A stretch of DNA of 21,781 nucleotides from the NCBI GenBank assembly GCA_937872125.1, contig CALMNY010000527.1, forward strand, positions 1 through 21,781. Direction: 5' to 3'. Below the pieces are notes generated by a model. The model made no database searches. It saw only the letters and a list, made by a program, of their open reading frames with translations, and was not told the origin of the DNA. Numbering within the stretch: the stretch's first letter is position 1; each line of letters starts with the position of its first letter. Both the position numbers and the translations under genes were made by a program. This stretch comes from an uncultured Candidatus Competibacteraceae bacterium. Its GTDB lineage: Bacteria; Pseudomonadota; Gammaproteobacteria; Competibacterales; Competibacteraceae. Shown here one piece after another: positions 15,775 through 21,781 of this stretch.

Positions 15775-16572
15775 TTAATTCAGGGCCGGGGGCGTCGGGG
15801 CGGCGGCGGGCGCGTCCGGGAGCGGCCGGCGGGGCGGCGGCGCGCGCCGGGCCGGGGCGGGCGGATCGTCCCGCAGCCGGGCGCGCAGCCGGGCGATGGC
15901 CTGGCCATGCAGCTGACAGACGCGGGACTCGCTGAGCCCCAGCACGGCGCCGATTTCGCGCAAGTTCAACCCTTCGGTATACAACAAGCCCATGATCACC
16001 TGTTCCCGTTCCGGCAAGGCCGCGATGGCGGCGATCAGCCGGGCGCGCCGTTCCCCGGCCAGCAGGTCCGCCTGGGGATCGTCCTGGCGCGCGCCGGCAT
16101 GGCGGTCGAAAAACTCCTCGGCGCCACCGGCGCTCAGGTCCTCGATGAAGACCAGGGGGTGGCCATGGGCCTGGGTCAACAGCGCGTGGTACGCCGGGAG
16201 ATCCAGCCCCAGGTGCGCGGCGATCTCGCGGTCGCCGGGCGCGCGGCCGAGGCGCGCCTGCAAGGCGCCGATGGCGTCCTCGACCCGGTGCATCGCCTGG
16301 CGCGCCTGGCGCGGCAGCCAATCCTCCTGGCGCAGGCCGTCATACATGGCGCCGCGGATGCGCGGGGCGGCAAAGGCCTCGATCTCCACCCCCGGCAGCG
16401 GCTGGTAACGTTTGACCGCCTCGATCAATCCGAGCCAGCCGTACTGGATCAGATCATCGACCTCGACATTGGCGGGCAACGTGGCTTTGAGCCGATGCGC
16501 CAGCCGCCGCACCAGGGGCGCCAGCCGGCGCACCAGCGCCGCTTGCTCCGCGGGGTCGGTCGTCGGGTACAT
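15775..16572 (-). CDS. fliA: RNA polymerase sigma-28 factor FliA
   Basis: FliA (265 aa) directs transcription of late flagellar genes. Region 2 is clear: LPANVEVDDLIQYGWLGLIE then AVKRYQPLPGVEIEAFAAPR and IRGAMYDGLRQEDWLPRQAR. Region 4 follows at about residues 180-232: LPEREQVIMGLLYTEGLNLR then EIGAVLGLSESRVCQLHGQA. Usual length is about 235-250 aa; here a Pro/Ala/Arg-rich tail (about 235-265) extends beyond region 4. ATG at 16572 lies 9 bases after the flhG-like stop, so it is in the flhB-motD operon. Its antagonist FlgM is encoded in the window. Confidence 0.95.
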   Translation of the reverse strand: MYPTTDPAEQAALVRRLAPLVRRLAHRLKATLPANVEVDDLIQYGWLGLIEAVKRYQPLPGVEIEAFAAPRIRGAMYDGLRQEDWLPRQARQAMHRVEDAIGALQARLGRAPGDREIAAHLGLDLPAYHALLTQAHGHPLVFIEDLSAGGAEEFFDRHAGARQDDPQADLLAGERRARLIAAIAALPEREQVIMGLLYTEGLNLREIGAVLGLSESRVCQLHGQAIARLRARLRDDPPAPARRAPPPRRPLPDAPAAAPTPPALN

Positions 16573-16581
16573 CCGGCGCGC

Positions 16582-17151
16582 TCAGGCCGCCGCCCCGGCG
16601 GCGGACGGGGGCGGCGGCTGGAGCCAGCCGGCCAGGCGGGCGCCGAACCCCGGGGCTTCCAGCTGGCCCAGCCACGCCGGGGCCAGCCCCAGGCGCTGCG
16701 CCACCAGGCCGCCGAGTTCGCCGGCAAAGCGCTGGGCATCGTCCCGATCACGGGCGTTGTACACCGCGCTCAGCAAGCGCGGCGCACCGCTCTGGGCGAG
16801 GAGCGCAAAGCGGCTGAAGGCCTCGTGCGCCCCGCGGGCGCTGGCTTCGCTCAGCACCAGATGGTGCGCCGCGTGCAGCGGCAGCCAGACGAAGTGCCGA
16901 TCGACCAGCGCCACGCTCAGCGCCGCGGGCGACCCGGCGCGCAGTTGCGCCGGCAGGTGCTTGCCCGCCGGGCCGCGGCCGTCAAGCACCGTCAGGGTCC
17001 CGGCCTGCAGGCCCAGTTGCAGCACGGCGCTGGCGGTGCCCCGCGCCACCGCCGGCGCCCCCCCCACCACGTGCAGGGCAAGGAGCGGCGCGCCCGCCGT
17101 GCCACACAGGGCGCGCAACCCCGCCGCCTGATCGCCGCCGCGCTGCGTCAT
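16582..17151 (-). CDS. Degenerate FlhG/FleN-like protein lacking the ATPase P-loop
   Basis: FlhG/FleN is normally a 270-300 aa MinD-type ATPase that limits flagellar number, stimulates FlhF and (in Pseudomonas) restrains FleQ. This gene sits in the flhG slot between flhF and fliA and overlaps the flhF stop (ATGA), but encodes only 189 aa. The N-terminal DQAAGLRAL (7-15) matches the DQAxxLR motif by which FlhG activates FlhF. Where the deviant Walker A KGGVGKT should be (about 27-40) the sequence is HVVGGAPAVARG, with no lysines. Downstream segments (LLALHVVGG; LTVLDG; LLSAVYNARDRDDAQRFAGE then LGGLVAQRLGLAPAWLGQLE) still resemble the FlhG fold. It is open with normal codon use, so it looks like a divergent functional protein rather than a pseudogene. 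Confidence 0.75.
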   Translation of the reverse strand: MTQRGGDQAAGLRALCGTAGAPLLALHVVGGAPAVARGTASAVLQLGLQAGTLTVLDGRGPAGKHLPAQLRAGSPAALSVALVDRHFVWLPLHAAHHLVLSEASARGAHEAFSRFALLAQSGAPRLLSAVYNARDRDDAQRFAGELGGLVAQRLGLAPAWLGQLEAPGFGARLAGWLQPPPPSAAGAAA

Positions 17152-18284
17152 GGCGCGAAATCAAGGTCCAGGGTCCAGGGGGAGGCGGCGTCACGGCCGG
17201 CGAACAGCGACTGGACGATCTGTTTCGGTTCCGGCCGCTGAAGATTCTCCGGCACCCGCTGGCCATCGGAGAGGTAGTGAATGGGCAGTTTGCGCCGCAG
17301 GACGACATCGAGCGCCCCGGCCAGCGACGTGGCCTCGTCGGTTTTGGTCAGAATGCAGCCGGCCAGTTGCGGTGAACTGTAGGCCGCGGCGATATCGTCC
17401 TGGGTCTCGCCGCGGTTGGCGGTATTGAGCAGGAGCAGGGTGCGCACCGCGCTGACCCCGGCCAGCATCTCCAGCTGGTGCGAGACCCGCGGATCGCGCT
17501 GACTCATCCCGGTGTTGTCGATCAGGACCACGCGCTTATCGCGCAACCGGCTGACGGCGGCGTGCAGATCCACGGCATTGCGCACCGAGAGCACCTGGAT
17601 GCCGAGAATGCGCCCATAGGTGAGCAGTTGCTCCTGGGCGCCAATCCGGTAGCTGTCGGAGTTGATCAGCCCGACCTGGGCCGCGCCATACTTGACCACG
17701 CAGCGCGCGGCGAGCTTGGCGGTGGTGGTGGTCTTGCCGATCCCGGTCGGTCCGACCAGGGCAAAGACGCCGCCGGCCTCGACCAGGTCATCCGGGCGGA
17801 TGAGATCCTGCAGCAGCCGTTCCACCACCGCCGCCACCTTGCGCCGCGCGTCGGGCAGCGCATCGCGCTCGCCCACGATCCTGACCAGCCGGCGCGCCGC
17901 TTGCGGCGAGAAGCCGGCGCTGATCAGTTCCAGGGCCACCTGGCCCCGCGGGCGCTCGCGCGCCGGGGTCGGGGGGGACGCGGCGCCCGCCGGGTCCCGT
18001 TCGAGTTGACGTTTCGTCGCCTCCAGGTCGGACGCCAGCCGCGCATTGGCCGCGCGCAGCCGCCGCAGCCGTTCTTCCGTGGCCTCGGCCACGCCGGCCT
18101 CCGGGACGGGCGCGACGGCGGCCTGCGCCTGTAACGATTCCAGGTCGCCGGTGGTTAACGCCACGATCTCCACCCCGCCTTCGCGCGCGCTGGTGGAGAG
18201 TACGACCGCTTCGGCGCCCAATTGGGCGCGGATGGCTTTGAGGGCTTCACTGCCGGTGGCAGCAAAGAAACGATAGGTGCGAAT
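17148..18284 (-). CDS. flhF: Flagellar SRP-like GTPase FlhF, apparent ATT start
   Basis: FlhF (378 aa) is an SRP-family GTPase that places the flagellum at the cell pole. The NG domain has P-loop GPTGIGKT (178-185), followed by TTTAKLAARCVV, then INSDSYRIGAQEQLLTYGRI, and TKTDEAT (313-319). The G3 motif reads DNTGMSQRD (from 256) instead of the common DTAGxxxR. The conserved N-terminus RTYRFFAATGSEALKAIRAQ runs upstream of the first standard start (TTG at 18221). The only codon that places the start correctly is ATT at 18284, with GGGAG 6 bases upstream (CTCCC at 18291-18295 on plus). No in-frame ATG, GTG or TTG lies near it. A coiled region (about 64-95) links B and NG domains. Confidence 0.92.
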   Translation of the reverse strand: MRTYRFFAATGSEALKAIRAQLGAEAVVLSTSAREGGVEIVALTTGDLESLQAQAAVAPVPEAGVAEATEERLRRLRAANARLASDLEATKRQLERDPAGAASPPTPARERPRGQVALELISAGFSPQAARRLVRIVGERDALPDARRKVAAVVERLLQDLIRPDDLVEAGGVFALVGPTGIGKTTTTAKLAARCVVKYGAAQVGLINSDSYRIGAQEQLLTYGRILGIQVLSVRNAVDLHAAVSRLRDKRVVLIDNTGMSQRDPRVSHQLEMLAGVSAVRTLLLLNTANRGETQDDIAAAYSSPQLAGCILTKTDEATSLAGALDVVLRRKLPIHYLSDGQRVPENLQRPEPKQIVQSLFAGRDAASPWTLDLDFAP

Positions 18285-18320
18285 ACCGGCCTCCCAACAA
18301 CAGTAGAGCGCCCACCACGA

Positions 18321-18336
18321 TGCGCCCAGCGGGCCA
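18321..18336 (-). promoter_or_regulatory. Candidate sigma-54 promoter before flhF (weak)
   Basis: On the minus strand TGGCCCG, four bases, then GCGCA gives the GG-N10-GC spacing of RpoN promoters. It would start transcription near 18310, about 25 bases before flhF. The -24 half is good, but the -12 half lacks the TT of TTGC. Such spacing is common by chance in GC-rich DNA. Separate FleQ/RpoN control of flhF is known in Pseudomonas, which makes the site plausible. Confidence 0.3.
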
Positions 18337-18431
18337 GGTGAGCAGAACCAGATCTCCGGCGCGTTGCCCCGTGGCGCGGCGACCCCCGACGGCCGCCTGT
18401 CCCCCGGTACTGTGCCCGGCGCGCGGCGCGT

Positions 18432-18481
18432 TATTGGGGAGAAAGAGGGGGATGATTACGCCTCTTCCGCCCCAATAACCC
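18432..18481. repeat. Two-part inverted repeat between flhA and flhF
   Basis: GTTATTGGGG (18432-18441) pairs with CCCCAATAAC (18472-18481) over 10 perfect bases. Inside, after a symmetric 3x3 internal loop, AAGAGG (18445-18450) pairs with CCTCTT (18463-18468) around a 12-base loop. It lies in the 246-base gap between the flhA stop and the flhF start. It is notably AT-richer than its surroundings and has no T tract. It could be an mRNA processing or stability hairpin in the flhBA-flhF transcript, an operator, or a mobile repeat. Its function cannot be told from this sequence. Confidence 0.7.
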
Positions 18482-18530
18482 CGGCCCGCGCCCGACCGGC
18501 GGCCGGGGGGCGCGGGCGACGCCGCGCGCC

Positions 18531-20633
18531 TCACGCCTCGGCCGCCGCGCCGATGACGCCCACCACCCGGATCAGCCGGGAATCAGGGATCTCGGTGTTG
18601 GCCACCACCCGCAACGTCGGCACGGCGCGCCGCAGGAAGCGCGCCAGCCACCAGCGGCTCGCCGCCGGGGCCAGCAGGACCGCCGGGCGCCCCTGCGCCT
18701 CCTGCGCCCGCGCCAGGGCGGCGGTGCGCGTCAGCACCGCCTCGGCCAGGCCTGGTTCGAGCACCGCCTGCTCGGCGCCCTGCGCCAGCGCCTGGTGGAA
18801 CAGCCCCTCCAGCGCCGGGTCGAGGGTCAGTACCTCCACCGCGGACGGGCCGGGGAACAACGCCTGGACGATGGCCCGGCCCAGGGCTTCGCGCACCTTG
18901 GCGGTCAGAACCATCGCGTCCTGGGTCAGCGGGGCGTATTCGGCCAGGACGTCGAGAATGGTCCGCATGTCGCGAATCGCCACCTCCTCATCCAGCAGGT
19001 TCTGCAGCACCCGCTGCACGCTCGATAACGGCAGCAATTTCGGCACCAGGTCCTCGACCAGCTTAGGGGCGTCCTTGCCCACGTGGTCGAGCAGGGCCTG
19101 GGTTTCCTGACGGCCGAGCAATTCCCCGGCGTGGCGCTTCATCAGCTGGTCGAGATGGGTCGTCACCAGGGTCCCGGGATCGACCACGGTGTAGCCGCGG
19201 GCCTGCGCTTCCTCCCGCCGCGTGGCGTCGATCCACACCGCGGGCAGGCCAAAGGTGGGGTCCGTGGTATGCCGTCCCGCCACCGCCTGGGTGACCGCGC
19301 CGCCATCAATGGCCAGATACTGCCCCGGGTAGACCTCCCCCGCCCCCATCTCGACGCCCTTGAGCAAAATCGCGTAGCGGTTAGGGGGGAAATCCAGGTT
19401 GTCGCGGATATGAATCGGCGCGCACAAAAACCCGACTTCCTGGGCAAAGCGTTTGCGCAACCCGCGAATCCGCCGCAGCAATTCGCCGTCCTGCTGCAGG
19501 TCGACCAGGGGGATCAGGCGAAAGCCCACATCCACGCCCAGGACATCCACTGGCGCCACATCCTGCCAACTGGCGTCCAGGGGTTCGGGCGTGTCCAGGG
19601 CCGCGCCGACGCCACCGGTCGCCGGGGCCTCCGGCCCGGACGCGGCACGCTGCCCCTGCCACCAGGCCACCCCCCCCAGCGTGCTGGCCAGCAGCAAAAA
19701 CACCCCATTGGGCATCCCCGGGATCAGGCCGAGCAGACCAACAATCGCCGCGGCGATCATCAGCACCTGGCGATTGGCGAACAACTGGCGGAACACCTGG
19801 CTGCCCAGGTCGCCCTCATCGCCGACCCGCGCCACCACCAGGCCGGCCGCCACCGAAATGATCAGCGCCGGAATCTGCGCCACCAGGCCATCGCCGATGG
19901 TCAGCAGGGTGTAGGTCCGCGCGGCTTCGCCCAGGGCCAGGTCATGCTGAGCCACGCCGATAAACAGCCCGCCGATGATATTGATCAGCATGATCAGAAT
20001 GCCGGCGACGGCATCGCCGCGGACAAACTTCGACGCGCCATCCATCGAGCCAAAGAATTCCGCTTCCTGGGCGATTTCCCGCCGCCGGCGTTTCGCTTCG
20101 GCTTCATTGATCAGGCCGGCGTTCAGGTCGGCATCGATGGCCATCTGTTTGCCCGGCATGGCGTCGAGGGTAAAGCGGGCGCTGACCTCGGCGATACGCC
20201 CGGCGCCCTTGGTGATGACGACAAAGTTGATGATGGTCAAAATGACGAACACCACCAGCCCGACCGCAGTATTGCCGCCGACAATAAAATGCCCGAAGGC
20301 CTCGATGACCTTGCCCGCGGCATCCCCGCCCTCATGGCCATGGAGCAGCACGATGCGGGTCGAGGCCACGTTCAGCGACAACCGCAACAGGGTCGTCACC
20401 AGCAGGACGGTCGGGAAGGCGGAAAAATCCAGGGGCCGGCTGAGGTACAACGCCACCAGGATCACCATCAGTGACAGGGCGATGTTGAAGGTGAAAAAGA
20501 CATCGAGCAGGAAGACCGGCAAGGGCAGGACCATCATGGCGAGCACCATGATGATCAGCACCGGGGCCGCCAGCTGCGCCAGGGGGTCGCGCAGTCCGGG
20601 CGGCAGCGGGAGACGTGGCAGCCAGTGCTTCAT
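18531..20633 (-). CDS. flhA: Flagellar export-gate protein FlhA
   Basis: FlhA (700 aa) is the large export-gate subunit whose cytoplasmic ring docks substrates and chaperones and uses proton motive force. About eight transmembrane helices occupy residues 20-330. The conserved cytoplasmic FHIPEP-family loop is present: SARFTLDAMPGKQMAIDADL then NAGLI, followed by EAEFFGSMDGASKFVRGDAV. The C-terminal domain (about 360-700) has YTVVDPGTLVTTHLDQLMKR and LSSVQRVLQNLLDEEVAIRD then MRTILDVLAEYA, the substrate-docking region. ATG at 20633 overlaps the flhB stop (ATGA). Length is as expected (about 690-710). Confidence 0.98.
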   Translation of the reverse strand: MKHWLPRLPLPPGLRDPLAQLAAPVLIIMVLAMMVLPLPVFLLDVFFTFNIALSLMVILVALYLSRPLDFSAFPTVLLVTTLLRLSLNVASTRIVLLHGHEGGDAAGKVIEAFGHFIVGGNTAVGLVVFVILTIINFVVITKGAGRIAEVSARFTLDAMPGKQMAIDADLNAGLINEAEAKRRRREIAQEAEFFGSMDGASKFVRGDAVAGILIMLINIIGGLFIGVAQHDLALGEAARTYTLLTIGDGLVAQIPALIISVAAGLVVARVGDEGDLGSQVFRQLFANRQVLMIAAAIVGLLGLIPGMPNGVFLLLASTLGGVAWWQGQRAASGPEAPATGGVGAALDTPEPLDASWQDVAPVDVLGVDVGFRLIPLVDLQQDGELLRRIRGLRKRFAQEVGFLCAPIHIRDNLDFPPNRYAILLKGVEMGAGEVYPGQYLAIDGGAVTQAVAGRHTTDPTFGLPAVWIDATRREEAQARGYTVVDPGTLVTTHLDQLMKRHAGELLGRQETQALLDHVGKDAPKLVEDLVPKLLPLSSVQRVLQNLLDEEVAIRDMRTILDVLAEYAPLTQDAMVLTAKVREALGRAIVQALFPGPSAVEVLTLDPALEGLFHQALAQGAEQAVLEPGLAEAVLTRTAALARAQEAQGRPAVLLAPAASRWWLARFLRRAVPTLRVVANTEIPDSRLIRVVGVIGAAAEA

Positions 20634-21766
20634 CGCGCCCCCGGATCCAGACCGTCGGGCACGGCGATGGCGCCGAGCGGCGGCGGCGCCACCCCGCCCT
20701 GGCGTGCCCAGTCGTCAAGTTGGTAGATGTAGGCCATGACCTGCGCCACCGCGAGGTAGAGCGTGGCCGGCACGGGCGTGTCGAGTTCGCCATGGCGATA
20801 GAGCGCCCGCGCCAGCGCGGGCGCTTCCACCTGCCGGACGCCATGTGTCTGGGCCAGCGCCTTGATCCGCGTCGCGAGCTCGCCGCGGCCTTTGGCCACC
20901 ACCACCGGCGCGGCCATGGTCTCCGCCACGTATTTCAGGGCGACGGCGACGTGGGTGGGATTGGTCACCACCACCGACGCCTCGGGCACCGCGGCCATCA
21001 TGCGGCGCTGGGCCATCGCCCGCTGCACCCGGCGCACCTGCGCCTTGACCTGGGGGTCCCCTTCCTGCTCCTTGGTTTCCCGCTTGACCTCCTCCCGGGT
21101 CATGCGCAGGCGCTTGGCGTACGACCACAACTGGTAAGGCACGTCGAGCAGGGGCAGGAAGAGCAAACCCGCCGCCATCAGCAGGGCCGCCGTCGCCACG
21201 AGGGCGACGAAGGTCGTCACGGCCGGCGTCACCGCGCCGCGCACGAGGGCCAGCAGGCTGGCCTGGTAGTGCCAGATCACCCCCAGGGCGAAGCCGCCGA
21301 TGAGCACGGCCTTCAGGACCGCCTTGAGCATTTCCACCAGCCCGTTCACCGAGAACAACCGCTTGAGCCCCTGGAGCGGGTTCAGCTTGCTGAATTTCAC
21401 CCCCAGGGCCTTGCTGGAGAAGACCACCCCGGACAGCGACCAGTGCGCGGCGAACGCCGCGAGCAACAGCAGCGCCAGCAGCGCCAGCAACCGCAGCAGG
21501 GCGTCCCCCAGGGCGGTGTACAGCGCCACCAGCGCGGCCGCGGGCTCGAACGCCAGGGTGCGATCGAAGCGAAAGCCGACGGTCACCTGCGCCATCAGGC
21601 CCGCGCCCAGCCAGTCGCCCAGCAGCCACAGGGTGGCCGCGCCGGTAAACACCACCAGGAAGGTGGCCAGCTCTTTGGATTGCGGTACCTGACCTTCTTC
21701 CCGCGCCTTTTCCAACCGGCGCGCGCTGGCCGGTTCGGTCCGTTCCAGATCACTCTCGTCAGCCAT
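20630..21766 (-). CDS. flhB: Flagellar export-gate specificity switch protein FlhB
   Basis: FlhB (378 aa) regulates substrate switching from rod/hook to filament export. The N-terminus ESDLERTEPASARRLEKARE then EGQVPQSKEL is the family signature. Four membrane helices follow (about 33-55, 82-108, 143-165, 183-210). The cytoplasmic domain contains the self-cleavage site NPTH at 269-272, within VVVTNPTHVAVALKY. The start of flhB lies 15 bases from the window edge, with GAGG 8 bases upstream. The frame overlapping its start is open to the edge (ending in a TGA inside flhB), compatible with a preceding fliR outside the window. Confidence 0.98.
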   Translation of the reverse strand: MADESDLERTEPASARRLEKAREEGQVPQSKELATFLVVFTGAATLWLLGDWLGAGLMAQVTVGFRFDRTLAFEPAAALVALYTALGDALLRLLALLALLLLAAFAAHWSLSGVVFSSKALGVKFSKLNPLQGLKRLFSVNGLVEMLKAVLKAVLIGGFALGVIWHYQASLLALVRGAVTPAVTTFVALVATAALLMAAGLLFLPLLDVPYQLWSYAKRLRMTREEVKRETKEQEGDPQVKAQVRRVQRAMAQRRMMAAVPEASVVVTNPTHVAVALKYVAETMAAPVVVAKGRGELATRIKALAQTHGVRQVEAPALARALYRHGELDTPVPATLYLAVAQVMAYIYQLDDWARQGGVAPPPLGAIAVPDGLDPGAR

Positions 21767-21781
21767 GGCCGCGGCCTCGGG

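Noticed and set aside
15553..17241. Plus-strand open frame (562 codons) opposite motC, fliA and the flhG-like gene
   Set aside because: Shadow frame; the minus strand encodes recognisable MotC and FliA with normal conserved motifs.
19083..20474. Long plus-strand open frame (463 codons) opposite flhA
   Set aside because: Antisense shadow of flhA, whose protein is clearly conserved over its full length.
1..21781. CRISPR arrays, tRNA/rRNA genes, insertion sequences or phage genes
   Set aside because: No regular repeats, RNA gene signatures, transposase or integrase motifs were seen; nearly all of the window is accounted for by flagellar genes.

Overview
The window is a dense flagellar gene cluster of about 21.8 kb from a very GC-rich proteobacterium (roughly 70% GC by eye). 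Gene content and layout fit a Gammaproteobacterium with a Pseudomonas/Vibrio-like hierarchy. The signs are FlhF and an FlhG-like protein next to FliA, a MotC/MotD stator pair, a two-domain FlgJ, a sigma-54 type promoter before flgB and a sigma-28 type promoter before flgM. A betaproteobacterial host cannot be excluded from sequence alone. FlhF/FlhG suggests polar flagellation (inference).

Layout. Positions 1-123 are an almost pure C tract, probably the proline-rich tail of an upstream gene (fliM expected). Plus strand: fliN, fliO, fliP (144-1712), with overlapping ends. Minus strand, read right to left: flgB, C, D, E, F, G, H, I, J, K, L (12154 down to 2213), then an unrecognised exported 164-aa protein (2216 down to 1722) convergent with fliP. 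Plus strand: flgA, flgM, flgN (12433-14095). Minus strand, read right to left from the right edge: flhB, flhA, flhF, an flhG-like gene, fliA, motC, motD (21766 down to 14110).

How it works together. FliN is part of the C-ring switch. FliO/FliP, FlhA and FlhB belong to the flagellar export gate. FlgB/C/F/G form the rod, FlgJ is the rod cap and muramidase, FlgI (with chaperone FlgA) and FlgH form the P and L rings, FlgD/FlgE the hook cap and hook, and FlgK/FlgL the hook-filament junction. FliA/FlgM is the late-gene sigma/anti-sigma pair, FlgN the FlgK/FlgL chaperone, and MotC/MotD a stator.

Most of the window is a standard flagellar locus, and I see no clearly new system. The points worth a second look are: (1) the order is explained by one large inversion with a breakpoint between fliP and the missing fliQ-fliR; (2) flhF appears to start at ATT; (3) the FlhG-like protein keeps the FlhF-activating N-terminal motif but has lost the ParA/MinD ATPase P-loop; (4) an uncharacterised secreted protein is translationally coupled to flgL; (5) a two-part hairpin lies between flhA and flhF; (6) no chemotaxis genes lie between fliA and motC. 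No RNA genes, CRISPR arrays, insertion sequences or integrase genes were seen.
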